64,000 bases of DNA from AC-32 sp963717725 (lineage in GTDB: Bacteria > Actinomycetota > Thermoleophilia > Gaiellales > Gaiellaceae), in assembly GCA_963717725.1 (NCBI GenBank), contig CAVQWS010000026.1, forward strand, positions 1 through 64,000, in the 5' to 3' direction. Within the stretch, counting starts at the first letter, position 1; the number at the start of each line of letters is the position of its first letter. The notes under the pieces are model-generated. The model did not search any database. It worked only from the letters and a program-made list of their open reading frames with translations, and was not told the origin of the DNA. The translations under genes were made by a program, and so were the position numbers. Of the stretch, positions 39,888 to 47,835 are shown piece by piece.

Positions 39888-39904
39888 CAGGGAAGGAGTC
39901 GAGC

Positions 39905-41269
39905 GTGGCGCAGGTCGAAAGCAAGCCGAGGGCGACGAGCGATCCGGAGGCCCGCAAGCGCGTGCTGAAGCGGATCGAGAGCGAGGGAATCGAGTTCCTG
40001 CTGCTCTGGTTCACCGACATCGAGGGGCATCTGAAGAGCTTCGCGGTCACCCCGAGCGAGATGGAAGCCGCGCTCGACGACGGGATGGGCTTCGACGGCT
40101 CGTCGATCACGGGCTTCAACGCGATCGAGGAGTCCGACATGGTCGCGATCCCCGATCCGGAGACCTTCACGCCGATGCCGTGGAAGGAGGGCGAGACCAA
40201 GGTCGCGCGGATGATCTGCGACGTGGTCACGCCCGATGGCGCACCGTACGAGGGCGACCCGCGCTACGTGCTGCGCCGCTCGCTCGAGCGGATGGAGACG
40301 ATGGGGTTCGACACCTTCAACGTCGGCCCCGAGCTCGAGTACTTCCTCTTCAAGGACGATCAGGGCACCGAGACGCTCGACGAGGGCGGCTACTTCGCGA
40401 TGACGACGATGGACGCCGCCAGCGAGCTGCGCCAGGAGACGGTGCGCGCGCTCGAGACGGTCGGGATCCCGATCGAGTACGTCCACCACGAGGTCGGGCC
40501 CTCGCAGCACGAGATCGACATGCGCTACGCGCCGGCGCTGACGATGGCCGACCACACCGTCACGTACCGCCTGATCGTCAAGGAGATCGCCAAGAAGGCC
40601 GGCTTCCACGCGACCTTCATGCCGAAGCCGATCTTCGGCGAGAACGGCTCCGGGATGCACACGCACATGTCGCTCTTCAGCGACGGGCGCAACGCGTTCT
40701 TCGATGGCGATGACCAGTGGCATCTGTCCGAGATCGGCAAGGCCTTCATCGCCGGCCAGCTGCGGCACGCGCGCGAGATCTCGGCGGTCTTCGCGCAGTG
40801 GGTCAACTCGTACAAGCGGCTCGTCCCCGGCTACGAGGCGCCGGTCTACGTGGCGTGGTCGCAGCGCAACCGCTCGGCCTTGATCCGGATTCCCTTGTAC
40901 AAGCCCGGCTCCGAGCAGGCGACCCGCGCCGAGATCCGCTGTCCCGATCCGGCCTGCAACCCGTACCTGACCTTCGCGACGCTGCTGCACGCGGGGCTCG
41001 AAGGGATCGAGCGCGGCTACGAGCTGCCTGAGCCGATGGAGACGAACCTCTACCACTTGACGCCCGAGCAGCGGCGCGAGCGCGGGATCGTCTCGCTCCC
41101 CGAGACCCTCGGCGAGGCGATCGACGAGCTTGCGGGCTCCGAGCTGGCGCGCAAGGCGCTCGGCCCGCACATCTTCGACCGCTACGTCGAGCTGAAGCGC
41201 AAGGAGTGGGACGACTACCGGGTGCAGCTCACCGACTGGGAGCTCGAGCGCTACCTGTCCGTTCTCTAG
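39905..41269 (+). CDS. glnA: Glutamine synthetase type I (short, GSI-alpha-like)
   Basis: 454 residues. Signatures: FTDIEGHLKSFAV, MGFDGSSITGF, GPELEYFLFKDD, KPIFGENGSGMHTHMS, NSYKRLVPGYEAPVYVAWS and NPYLTFATLLHAG. It lacks the longer C-terminus and the adenylylated Tyr region of GSI-beta, so it is the alpha type controlled by feedback. GTG at 39905 is the start because GGAAGGAG lies six bases upstream; GTG 39881 would start in the terminator tail. This is a second glutamine synthetase, alongside glnII at 33974. Confidence 0.95.
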   Translation: MAQVESKPRATSDPEARKRVLKRIESEGIEFLLLWFTDIEGHLKSFAVTPSEMEAALDDGMGFDGSSITGFNAIEESDMVAIPDPETFTPMPWKEGETKVARMICDVVTPDGAPYEGDPRYVLRRSLERMETMGFDTFNVGPELEYFLFKDDQGTETLDEGGYFAMTTMDAASELRQETVRALETVGIPIEYVHHEVGPSQHEIDMRYAPALTMADHTVTYRLIVKEIAKKAGFHATFMPKPIFGENGSGMHTHMSLFSDGRNAFFDGDDQWHLSEIGKAFIAGQLRHAREISAVFAQWVNSYKRLVPGYEAPVYVAWSQRNRSALIRIPLYKPGSEQATRAEIRCPDPACNPYLTFATLLHAGLEGIERGYELPEPMETNLYHLTPEQRRERGIVSLPETLGEAIDELAGSELARKALGPHIFDRYVELKRKEWDDYRVQLTDWELERYLSVL

Positions 41270-41335
41270 CGTGAGAAGATGAACAGCGGTCTCGCCCCGC
41301 CCTGCGGCCGGCGAGGCCCAACTGACGGCCGACTG

Positions 41336-41362
41336 CGAGCTGCTGGATACCTCCGCAGCTCG
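41336..41362. repeat. 8-bp hairpin between convergent genes
   Basis: CGAGCTGC and GCAGCTCG are perfect complements around an 11-base spacer, downstream of glnA and of the converging membrane gene. There is no run of Ts, so it is only a weak terminator candidate. Nothing else is seen in 41270-41370. Confidence 0.4.
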
Positions 41363-41370
41363 TGGTCGTT

Positions 41371-41811
41371 CTAGGGCTTGCCCGACATCGCGACCCACGC
41401 GACGCCCAGGGCGACGACGTAGATCCCGGCGAGCACCGGCACCGCCAGCATCAGCCGCCCGCGGCGGGCGGAGACCCAGATCAGGATCCCGGTGATCAGG
41501 AGCAGCAGCGCGCCCGGCTCCGAGACGATGAAGCCGACGTCGATCCAGCCCGGGGTCTTGGCGTCGTCCGGGAACTCCTTGCCGACGATCCACTGCGCGC
41601 CTGCACGCATAAGGATGAAGCTCGGGATCACGCCGAAGAGGAACGTGCGCCCGGCGACGCGCGAGAGCAGCTGCTCGTAGCCGGCGTGGCTGCGGCTCGC
41701 GAAGCCTGCGATCGCGACGGTTGCGACCGTCCCGAACAGCACCGTCGCGCCGAGGATGTGCAGGAAAAGCGGGAAGTTCCAGCTGTCGGGCCGGATCAGC
41801 GCCAGCGTCAT
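41371..41811 (-). CDS. Four-helix hypothetical membrane protein
   Basis: 146 residues with four hydrophobic segments. It begins MTLALIRPDSWNFPLFLHIL, a pattern with a His near the membrane face, and ends in VLAGIYVVALGVAWVAMSG. Similar small proteins are annotated as DUF2269 or related to heme-binding membrane subunits. ATG at 41811 overlaps the upstream gene (ATGA). The two genes appear to be a membrane pair with similar topology. Confidence 0.65.
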   Translation of the reverse strand: MTLALIRPDSWNFPLFLHILGATVLFGTVATVAIAGFASRSHAGYEQLLSRVAGRTFLFGVIPSFILMRAGAQWIVGKEFPDDAKTPGWIDVGFIVSEPGALLLLITGILIWVSARRGRLMLAVPVLAGIYVVALGVAWVAMSGKP

Positions 41812-42281
41812 GCGCCCGGCTTCCAGACCATCAGCGCGAGCACGACGATCAGCACCAGGCCGCTGCCGTAGCTGAGCGCGAGCGAGATCGGGTCGCGGAC
41901 ACGCGCCTTCAGCTCGGGGCTCGGCGCATCGCCGGAGCCGGCGAGCTCGCGTGCGAGGTTGGCTGTCGCCTGGTCGCGCTTGCCACCCGCGCCGCCGAGC
42001 GCGTTGGCGACGACCAGCAGCACGAACGCCGCGACGACCCAGCCGTCGAAGTAGCCGTAGCCCGCCTCGTGCACGAGCCACAGGCCGAAGACGAACGCGA
42101 GCAGCGTGCCGGCGGTGATCGCGACGACCGCGATCCGGATCAGCCCGTACAGGAGCAGGATCTCGCTCGGCCGTTCCCGCCCGAGCGCCGACAGGTTCAG
42201 CGCGGCCGCGATCGCGCCGCCGCCGAGCAGCAGGAACGCGCCCGTGACGTGGAAGACCAGCAGCCACTGGTACGTGTTCAT
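41808..42281 (-). CDS. Four-helix hypothetical membrane protein (DUF2269-like)
   Basis: 157 residues. It starts MNTYQWLLVFHVTGAFLLLGG, with a His in the first helix like its neighbour, and has three further helices. ATG at 42281 has TACGCT (42295-42290 on the reverse strand) eight bases upstream; ATG at 42290 would overlap that box. Probably leaderless and co-transcribed with the gene at 41371. Function unknown. Confidence 0.65.
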   Translation of the reverse strand: MNTYQWLLVFHVTGAFLLLGGGAIAAALNLSALGRERPSEILLLYGLIRIAVVAITAGTLLAFVFGLWLVHEAGYGYFDGWVVAAFVLLVVANALGGAGGKRDQATANLARELAGSGDAPSPELKARVRDPISLALSYGSGLVLIVVLALMVWKPGA

Positions 42282-42289
42282 CGCGCGCA

Positions 42290-42319
42290 AGCGTAAGGGT
42301 TGGTGCGGCTACCTACAAT
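42290..42319. promoter_or_regulatory. Divergent leaderless promoters
   Basis: Minus: TACGCT (42295-42290), eight bases before ATG 42281. Plus: TACAAT (42314-42319), six bases before GTG 42326. Neither gene has an SD. Confidence 0.5.
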
Positions 42320-42325
42320 CGCCAC

Positions 42326-43732
42326 GTGGACGAGACCGCCAGGCATCTGCGCCTGCTGACGAAGACGATCGCGGCCGTCAACTCGACGCTCGACCTGGAA
42401 GAGGTGCTCTCGCTGGTCGCGCGCGAGGTCGCCGACGCGCTCGGCGCGGACGCGTGCTTCGTCTACCTCTACGACGAGCAGGCGGACGAGCTCGTGCTTC
42501 GCGCGACCTTCGGCACGCGGGTCGAGGAGATGACCGGCCGCCCGCGGATGCGGCCCGGCGAGGGGATCACGGGAACGGCGGCCGCAGCCCGCGAGCCGGT
42601 GATGATCGCGGCGCAGGCGCACCTGGACGAGCGCTTCAAGGCGTTCGCGAACCTGCCCGAGGACGAGTACGAGTCGATCCTCGCCGTTCCGATCCTCGCG
42701 CGAGAGCGCTTGGAGGGCGCGCTGAACGTGCGCACCCGCGAGCCACGCGAGTTCACCGGCGCCGAGGTCGACCTGCTGGTGGCGATCGCGTCGCAGGTCG
42801 CGCAGACGATCGAGCACGCGAAGCTCTACGCCCAGGCGCAGCGCCGGGTGGTCGAGCTCGAGGCGCTGGCGCGGATCTCGGAAGCGGTCTCCGAGTCGCT
42901 CTACCTCGAGGAGTCGCTCGAAGGGATCGTGGCCGCGACGGTCGACGCGCTCGGGGCGACCGGGGCCGCGCTTGTGCTCGAGGACGGCGAGGTCGTCTGG
43001 CCGGACGGGCGGGCCGGTGCGCACGCGGTGCGCGTGCCGCTCCGTTGGAAGGGCCGCCAGGTCGGCGAGCTGGTCTGTGACCGCGACACGCCCTTCACGG
43101 CCGACGACCGCGCACTGCTCGCGTCGATCGCGTCGCATGCCGCCGTCGCGCTCGAGCACGGCCGCGCGGTGATGCGCGGAGTGCTGGCCCAGGAGATCCA
43201 CCACCGCGTCAAGAACAACCTGCAGACGGTGGCATCGCTGCTGCGCCTACAGGCGCGGGCCGACGACGTGGACGCGCGCAAGGCGCTCGACGACTCGGTC
43301 AACCGGATCCTTGCGATCGCCGCCGTGCACGAGGTGCTGACCGAGCGGCGCGACGACGACGTCGAGCTCGACAAGCTGCTCGACCGCTTGCGGGCGATGC
43401 TCGTCCAGGGGCTCGGCGCCTCCAAGGCGGTCGAATCGTCGCTGGAGCCGGTCGCGCTGGCCGGGAACCGCGCAACCGCGCTGGCGCTCGTCTTCTCGGA
43501 GCTGCTCCAGAACGCGCTCGAGCACGGCGGCCAGTCGGTAAGGGTCGAGCTGGCCCGGCGAGACGGCGACGTCGTGCTGGCGATCGCCGACGACGGCTCG
43601 GGCGTGGACGGTGAGCCGGTCTCCGGCACGGGGCTCTCGATCGTGCGCGCCCTGGTCCGCGACGAACTCGGCGGGACGCTGGCGCTGGAGTCGAGCGGCG
43701 GGCTGCGCGCCGAGGTCGTCTTCCCGGCCTGA
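42326..43732 (+). CDS. Sensor histidine kinase, HisKA_2 type, with two GAF domains (PdtaS-like)
   Basis: 468 residues, no transmembrane helix, so cytoplasmic. GAF-like domains at about 15-165 (LDLEEVLSLVAREVADALGA ... RPGEGITGTAAAAREPV) and about 175-280. The dimerisation domain has EIHHRVKNNLQTVASLLRLQ, the HisKA_2 box with phospho-His. The ATPase part follows: LVFSELLQNALEHG, VVLAIADDGSGVDG, GTGLSIVRALV. Domain layout matches mycobacterial PdtaS, whose partner PdtaR is a REC-ANTAR protein; such a gene lies at 44550. GTG start with leaderless promoter. Confidence 0.88.
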   Translation: MDETARHLRLLTKTIAAVNSTLDLEEVLSLVAREVADALGADACFVYLYDEQADELVLRATFGTRVEEMTGRPRMRPGEGITGTAAAAREPVMIAAQAHLDERFKAFANLPEDEYESILAVPILARERLEGALNVRTREPREFTGAEVDLLVAIASQVAQTIEHAKLYAQAQRRVVELEALARISEAVSESLYLEESLEGIVAATVDALGATGAALVLEDGEVVWPDGRAGAHAVRVPLRWKGRQVGELVCDRDTPFTADDRALLASIASHAAVALEHGRAVMRGVLAQEIHHRVKNNLQTVASLLRLQARADDVDARKALDDSVNRILAIAAVHEVLTERRDDDVELDKLLDRLRAMLVQGLGASKAVESSLEPVALAGNRATALALVFSELLQNALEHGGQSVRVELARRDGDVVLAIADDGSGVDGEPVSGTGLSIVRALVRDELGGTLALESSGGLRAEVVFPA

Positions 43733-43834
43733 GCCGTCGCCGGACGAAAACGTCACACCTCCGACCCTGCCGCGTCACGGACAGGTGACGATTTCAGCGC
43801 TACGCTCGCAGCGGGTGGCGGGTGGAACCTCACT

Positions 43835-43853
43835 CCCCACCCAGAGGGTGGGG
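43835..43853. repeat. 8-bp hairpin in the kinase-methyltransferase gap
   Basis: CCCCACCC and GGGTGGGG flank AGA. It lies in the 151-base gap between converging genes (43733-43883). No T tract on either strand, so its role as a terminator is doubtful. A short CGCT/AGCG stem near 43799-43812 is the only other structure seen. Confidence 0.4.
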
Positions 43854-43883
43854 CCGCGCGCGTGAACAACAAGAACGGCGACG

Positions 43884-44525
43884 CTAGCGACGCTCGAACA
43901 CGGCGATCCGCCAGATCCGGGTCGAGCGCTCGTCGAGCACGGTCGAGAACCCTGCCGCCTCGGCGATCCCGACGACCTCTGCCGGCGGATGGACGTAGCT
44001 CTGGATCCCGCCTCGCATTCGGAACCACACGTTCGCGGCATTCACTCCGAGCCGCAACCACCACGTGTTCCGTGGGAGGCTCAGCGCCAGGAGCCGTCGC
44101 GCGTGCCGGGCGGCGGCGCCGACGAGCAGCTCCGGGTCGGGATAGCAGCAGACGACGCGGTGCATGACGACCACGTCGGCCGGCTCGATCGAGGCTTCCT
44201 CCACGGCGAAGTCTCCATGGCGTCGCTCGATCCGCGCCTCCACGCCGGCCTCTGCCGCGAGGGCCCGCGCCTCTTCGTCGTAGCCGTTCGACAGTTCGAC
44301 CACCACCGCTCGCTCCGCTCCCTGTCCGAGGAGCTCGATATCGATGGCGCCTACGCCGCCGCCGACTTCGAGCACGCTTGCACCGTCGACGCCGTGCTGG
44401 GCGAGCTCGTCCACCAACCGTCGCGCGGTCTGATCGAGCCCGTGCTTCCGGTAGCGCTTCGCATCGCGGCGTGCCTGTCGGGCTCCGAAGAACCGGTCGT
44501 AGGCAGGGCCGCAACAGGCGCTCAC
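43884..44525 (-). CDS. SAM-dependent methyltransferase
   Basis: 213 residues. SAM-binding loop SVLEVGGGVGAIDIELLG near residue 50, acidic loop VVELSNGYDEEA, and motif IV region EPADVVVMHRVVCCYPD. The gene separates the sensor kinase from the ANTAR regulator and is divergent from the latter. Substrate unknown. GTG 44525 has TAGACT (44537-44532) six bases upstream, so it is probably leaderless. Confidence 0.8.
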   Translation of the reverse strand: MSACCGPAYDRFFGARQARRDAKRYRKHGLDQTARRLVDELAQHGVDGASVLEVGGGVGAIDIELLGQGAERAVVVELSNGYDEEARALAAEAGVEARIERRHGDFAVEEASIEPADVVVMHRVVCCYPDPELLVGAAARHARRLLALSLPRNTWWLRLGVNAANVWFRMRGGIQSYVHPPAEVVGIAEAAGFSTVLDERSTRIWRIAVFERR

Positions 44526-44531
44526 GGCCGG

Positions 44532-44541
44532 AGTCTACGAT
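44532..44541. promoter_or_regulatory. Overlapping divergent -10 boxes (methyltransferase / ANTAR regulator)
   Basis: AGTCTACGAT contains a minus-strand TAGACT (six bases before GTG 44525) and a plus-strand TACGAT (eight bases before ATG 44550). They overlap by two bases in a 24-bp intergenic region. Confidence 0.5.
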
Positions 44542-44549
44542 CCGCGCAG

Positions 44550-45122
44550 ATGAGGATCCTGGTCGCCGAGGACGAGACGATCATCCGACTCGACCTGCGT
44601 GAGCTGCTCGAGCGGGCCGGCTTCGACGTCTGCGCCGAGGCCAAGGACGGCGTCGAGGCCGTCGAGCTCGCGCGCAGCGAGCAGCCGGACCTCGCCGTCC
44701 TGGACGTGAAGATGCCGCGGCTCGACGGGATCGAAGCAGCGCGTCGCATCCTCGACGAGCGGCCCATCCCGATCGTGATGCTGACGGCGTACGGCCAGGA
44801 GGAGCTCGTCTCTCGCGCGATCGAGGCCGGGGTCTTCGGCTACCTGGTCAAGCCGTTCCGCGAGCAGGACCTGCTGCCCGCGATCCGCACCGCGCGAGCC
44901 CGGCACGAGGAGCTGGCCGCCCTGCGCGAGCAGGCCGACTCGCTGGCCGAGGCACTCGCCTCACGCAAGTCGATCGAGCGGGCCAAGGGCCTGCTGATGG
45001 AGCGCGAAGGATTGACCGAGCAGGAGGCCTTCGCGCGCCTGCGCAAGGCGAGCCAGGTCTCGGGACGGCCAATGAAGGTGGTCGCCGAAGCGGTCGTCGC
45101 CACCTTCGAACGGACGGACTGA
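44550..45122 (+). CDS. Response regulator with ANTAR RNA-binding output domain (PdtaR-like)
   Basis: 190 residues. Receiver domain 1-120: acidic pair in VAEDETIIR, phospho-Asp in LAVLDVKMPRLDG, Thr in VMLTAYGQ and Lys in YLVKPF. A coiled-coil linker (HEELAALREQADSLAEALA) leads to an ANTAR domain: RKSIERAKGLLMEREGLTEQ, then AFARLRKASQVSGRPM. ANTAR proteins bind paired hexaloop hairpins to prevent termination. The phosphodonor is probably the HisKA_2 kinase at 42326. A candidate target is the glnII leader at 35.1 kb. Confidence 0.92.
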   Translation: MRILVAEDETIIRLDLRELLERAGFDVCAEAKDGVEAVELARSEQPDLAVLDVKMPRLDGIEAARRILDERPIPIVMLTAYGQEELVSRAIEAGVFGYLVKPFREQDLLPAIRTARARHEELAALREQADSLAEALASRKSIERAKGLLMEREGLTEQEAFARLRKASQVSGRPMKVVAEAVVATFERTD

Positions 45123-45131
45123 GGCCGTCGG

Positions 45132-45137
45132 CACAAT
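45132..45137 (+). promoter_or_regulatory. -10 box (CACAAT) of the gene at 45144
   Basis: CACAAT, six bases, then the GTG start. Same spacing as the other leaderless genes of the window. Confidence 0.4.
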
Positions 45138-45143
45138 GCCGAG

Positions 45144-45950
45144 GTGGGTCTGCTGTCGTCACCTCGCCGCCGGCGCCGCGTGCTCCGTGTCGGCTTCGTC
45201 GTCGGTTTAGCCGCGCCGCTGATCTTCCTCGCGGTCCACTTCTCCAACGCCGGCGACCCCGGCAACGCGAACGGGCCGCTCGTGAACGAGCCGGGCAACT
45301 CTGTGCCGAAGGCGGTGCCGTTCACGAAGGCGGACCAGCAGGCCGTGCGCAAGGTCCTGCGCGAGTTCGTCCTGACCGCGGTCGACCGGCAGGACGTCGG
45401 CCGCTCGTGGGAGATCTCGGCGCCGAGCCTGCGCGAGGGATTCACCCGCAAGGAGTGGGCGAACGGCGGGCTGCCGGTCGTGCCGTATCCGGCGGCAAAC
45501 CGCGGGCTCGGCCGCTGGAGCTACGTCGAGTACTCGTACAAGGGGACGGTCGGGCTCGAGGTGTTTCTCTTCCCGAAGCCGGGCTCGGGCTGGTCGGCGA
45601 TGACCGCCGACGCGGAGCTCGTCAAGGGCCACGACGGGAAGTGGCGGGTCGACTACTGGATGCCGAAGAAGTTCCACGGCCCGCCCTCGCTCTCGGCGGC
45701 GGCCAAGGCCAAGGCGAAGAAGCAGGCCGCGAAGGCCCAGGCCGCCGCGAAGCGCTCACAGAAGACGGCCCGCAAGACCGCCGCACCGCCTTCGCCGCAG
45801 GCCGAGACCGGGCCGCCAAAGCCGAGCAACCTCTGGTGGGCCGTGCCGATCGCCCTGCTGGCCTTCATCGTGGTCGCCCCGCTCGCGATCGGCGTCGTGA
45901 TCTGGTACCGGAACCGCCGCGCCGCGCGCGAGTGGGCCGCTCGAACCTAG
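45144..45950 (+). CDS. Hypothetical membrane protein with Ala/Lys-rich linker
   Basis: 268 residues. Basic N-terminus, transmembrane helix (VLRVGFVVGLAAPLIFLAVHF), a globular external domain (about 50-170, with REFVLTAVDRQDVGRSWEIS and GKWRVDYWMPKKFHG), then a long Ala/Lys coil (AAAKAKAKKQAAKAQAAAKR) and a second helix (LWWAVPIALLAFIVVAPLAIG). The external domain resembles NTF2-like lipoprotein folds, uncertain. Stop overlaps the converging ABC-F gene by four bases. Confidence 0.7.
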   Translation: MGLLSSPRRRRRVLRVGFVVGLAAPLIFLAVHFSNAGDPGNANGPLVNEPGNSVPKAVPFTKADQQAVRKVLREFVLTAVDRQDVGRSWEISAPSLREGFTRKEWANGGLPVVPYPAANRGLGRWSYVEYSYKGTVGLEVFLFPKPGSGWSAMTADAELVKGHDGKWRVDYWMPKKFHGPPSLSAAAKAKAKKQAAKAQAAAKRSQKTARKTAAPPSPQAETGPPKPSNLWWAVPIALLAFIVVAPLAIGVVIWYRNRRAAREWAART

Positions 45951-47824
45951 GCTTGCGCCTCTTCGAAGAGCCGTTCCCACCGCGTGAGCAGGCGCTGTAG
46001 CTCCTCGCGTGCCTGGCGATGCGCGGCCAGGGCGTCCACGTCCGACCAGTCGTCGGCGAGCCGCCGCTCGAGCTCCGCGACGGCCTCTTCCTGACGCGAG
46101 ATCCGCCCCTCGAGCTCTGCGAGCTCGCTCGGCCTCGGGGCGCGCTCGCGCTCCTGCTTCGGCTTCTCCTTGCGCGGCCGCGGCGTCGGCTCGGGCTCAG
46201 CCGGCTCGTTGCGGTGCTGGGCGTACTCGGCCCAGCCGCCGTCGTACGAGTGCAGCGCCCCGTGCTCGATCGCCAGCAGCCGGTGGGCGACCGCGTCGAG
46301 CAAAGCACGGTCGTGCGAGACGAGCAGCACGGTGCCCGGGAAGGCGTCGAGCGCGGCCTCGAGCGCCTCGCGGCTCTCCAGGTCGAGGTGGTTCGTCGGC
46401 TCGTCGAGCACGAGGAAGTTCGCGCCCGAGGCGACCACCAGCGCCAGCGCCAGCCGCCGCCGCTCGCCGCCGGAGAGTGCGGTGACCGGCTTCTCGTGCG
46501 CCTCCCAGCCGGAGAAGAGGAAGCGGCCGAGCAGGTTCTGGGCCAGTGGCCTCGACAGGCCGGTCGCGCGCTGGGCGCAGTCGAGCACGCTGCCGCGCTC
46601 GTCGAGCTCGACCTCGTGCTGGGAGAAGTAGGCCGGCACGACGCCGTGCCCGAGTCGAACCGAGCCCCCGACCTGTTCGCGGAATGCGAGCACGGTCTCG
46701 AGCAGCGTCGTCTTGCCCGAGCCGTTCGCCCCGACGAGGCCGACGTGCTCGCCGCGCTCGATCGCGAACGTCGCGTCGGTCAGCAGGTGCTTGTTCCCGG
46801 CGGCGACGCCGAGCCGGTCCGACTCGACGACCGTTCGCCCACTGCGAGGCGGCTTGAGGAAGTCGAAGCCGAGCGAGCGGCTCTTGCGCGTCAGCAGCTC
46901 GAGCTCGCCGCGGGCCTCGGAACGCTCGGTCTCGAGCCGCTTGATCTGCGTCAGCTTGGCCTGGGCCTGCTTGGCCTTGCTCTTCTTGTAGCGGAAGCGC
47001 TCGACGAAGCGCTCGAGCCGGACGATGTCCACGCCGACCCGCTCGGCGGTCTTCGCCGCGTGGGCGGCGCGCGCGGCCTTCTCCAGCCGCCAGACGTGCC
47101 ACGGCCCGGGGAAGAAGAGCGAGCGGCCGGCCTCGAGCTCGAGCACGCCGGTCGTGACCGCTTCGAGGAACCAGCGGTCGTGGGCGACCAGGATCACGGC
47201 CGCGTCGAGCGACTGCAGCTCCTGCTCGAGCCACTCGAGGTTCTCGACGTCGAGGTGGTTCGTCGGCTCGTCGAGCAGCAGCAGGTCGGGATCGCCGGCG
47301 AGCGCACGGGCCAGCGAGGCGCGCGTCAGCTCGCCGCCGGAGAAGGTCGTCAGCTGCCGGTCGAGGTCGCGCTCCGCGAAGCCGAGGCCGCGGAGCGTCG
47401 CCGCCGCGCGGTCGCGCCACGTGTAGCCGCCCGCGTGCTCGAGCCTCGCCTGTGCTTCGGAGTAGCGACGCAGCGTCGCCTCGTCGTGTTCGCCGGCCGC
47501 CATCGCCTGCTCGAGCCGGCCGAGCTCCTCCTCAGTCTCGATCAGGTCGCGCGCGCCGGTGAGGGAGTACTCGCGCAGCGACAGGCCACGGTCGAGCGGC
47601 GGCCGCTGGTCGTGCAGCGCGATTCGCGTGCCCTTGGCGAACGAGAGCTCGCCGCCGTGAATCTCGCTCTCACCGACGAGCATCCGCAGCAGCGTGGTCT
47701 TGCCGGCGCCGTTCGGGCCGGAGAGCGCCAGCCGGTCGCGGCGCTCGACCGAGAACGAGACGCCCTCGAAGAGCAGCGAGCCGGCGAGCTCCTTGCGCAG
47801 GTTGGCAGCGGTGACGACGGGCAT
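45947..47824 (-). CDS. ABC-F family ATPase (ribosome-associated)
   Basis: 625 residues with two ABC cassettes and no membrane segment. First: SGPNGAGKTTLLRM, GGELTRASLARAL and LLLLDEPTNHLD. Second: VGANGSGKTTLLETV, LSGGERRRLALAL and FLVLDEPTNHLD. The linker with RYKKSKAKQAQAKLTQIKR is the P-site tRNA-interacting arm. The C-terminal coiled coil (about 560-625) is basic at its start. ABC-F proteins rescue or protect ribosomes; it could be housekeeping (Uup/EttA-like) or an antibiotic-resistance factor. ATG at 47824 is only 11 bases from the divergent kinase start. Confidence 0.92.
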   Translation of the reverse strand: MPVVTAANLRKELAGSLLFEGVSFSVERRDRLALSGPNGAGKTTLLRMLVGESEIHGGELSFAKGTRIALHDQRPPLDRGLSLREYSLTGARDLIETEEELGRLEQAMAAGEHDEATLRRYSEAQARLEHAGGYTWRDRAAATLRGLGFAERDLDRQLTTFSGGELTRASLARALAGDPDLLLLDEPTNHLDVENLEWLEQELQSLDAAVILVAHDRWFLEAVTTGVLELEAGRSLFFPGPWHVWRLEKAARAAHAAKTAERVGVDIVRLERFVERFRYKKSKAKQAQAKLTQIKRLETERSEARGELELLTRKSRSLGFDFLKPPRSGRTVVESDRLGVAAGNKHLLTDATFAIERGEHVGLVGANGSGKTTLLETVLAFREQVGGSVRLGHGVVPAYFSQHEVELDERGSVLDCAQRATGLSRPLAQNLLGRFLFSGWEAHEKPVTALSGGERRRLALALVVASGANFLVLDEPTNHLDLESREALEAALDAFPGTVLLVSHDRALLDAVAHRLLAIEHGALHSYDGGWAEYAQHRNEPAEPEPTPRPRKEKPKQERERAPRPSELAELEGRISRQEEAVAELERRLADDWSDVDALAAHRQAREELQRLLTRWERLFEEAQA

Positions 47825-47835
47825 GCTCTAAGCGT
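47825..47835. promoter_or_regulatory. 11-bp divergent intergenic region
   Basis: The ATG of the ABC-F gene (47824, minus) and of the FGGY kinase (47836, plus) are separated by GCTCTAAGCGT. Candidate -10 boxes are CATGCT (plus, 47822-47827) and TACGCT (minus, 47836-47831), each overlapping the start codon of the other gene. Confidence 0.4.

Noticed and set aside
41336..41362. Terminator after glnA
   Set aside because: The stem is good, but only scattered Ts follow; kept only as a repeat feature.
43835..43853. Intrinsic terminator after the sensor kinase
   Set aside because: Perfect stem but no T tract on either strand.
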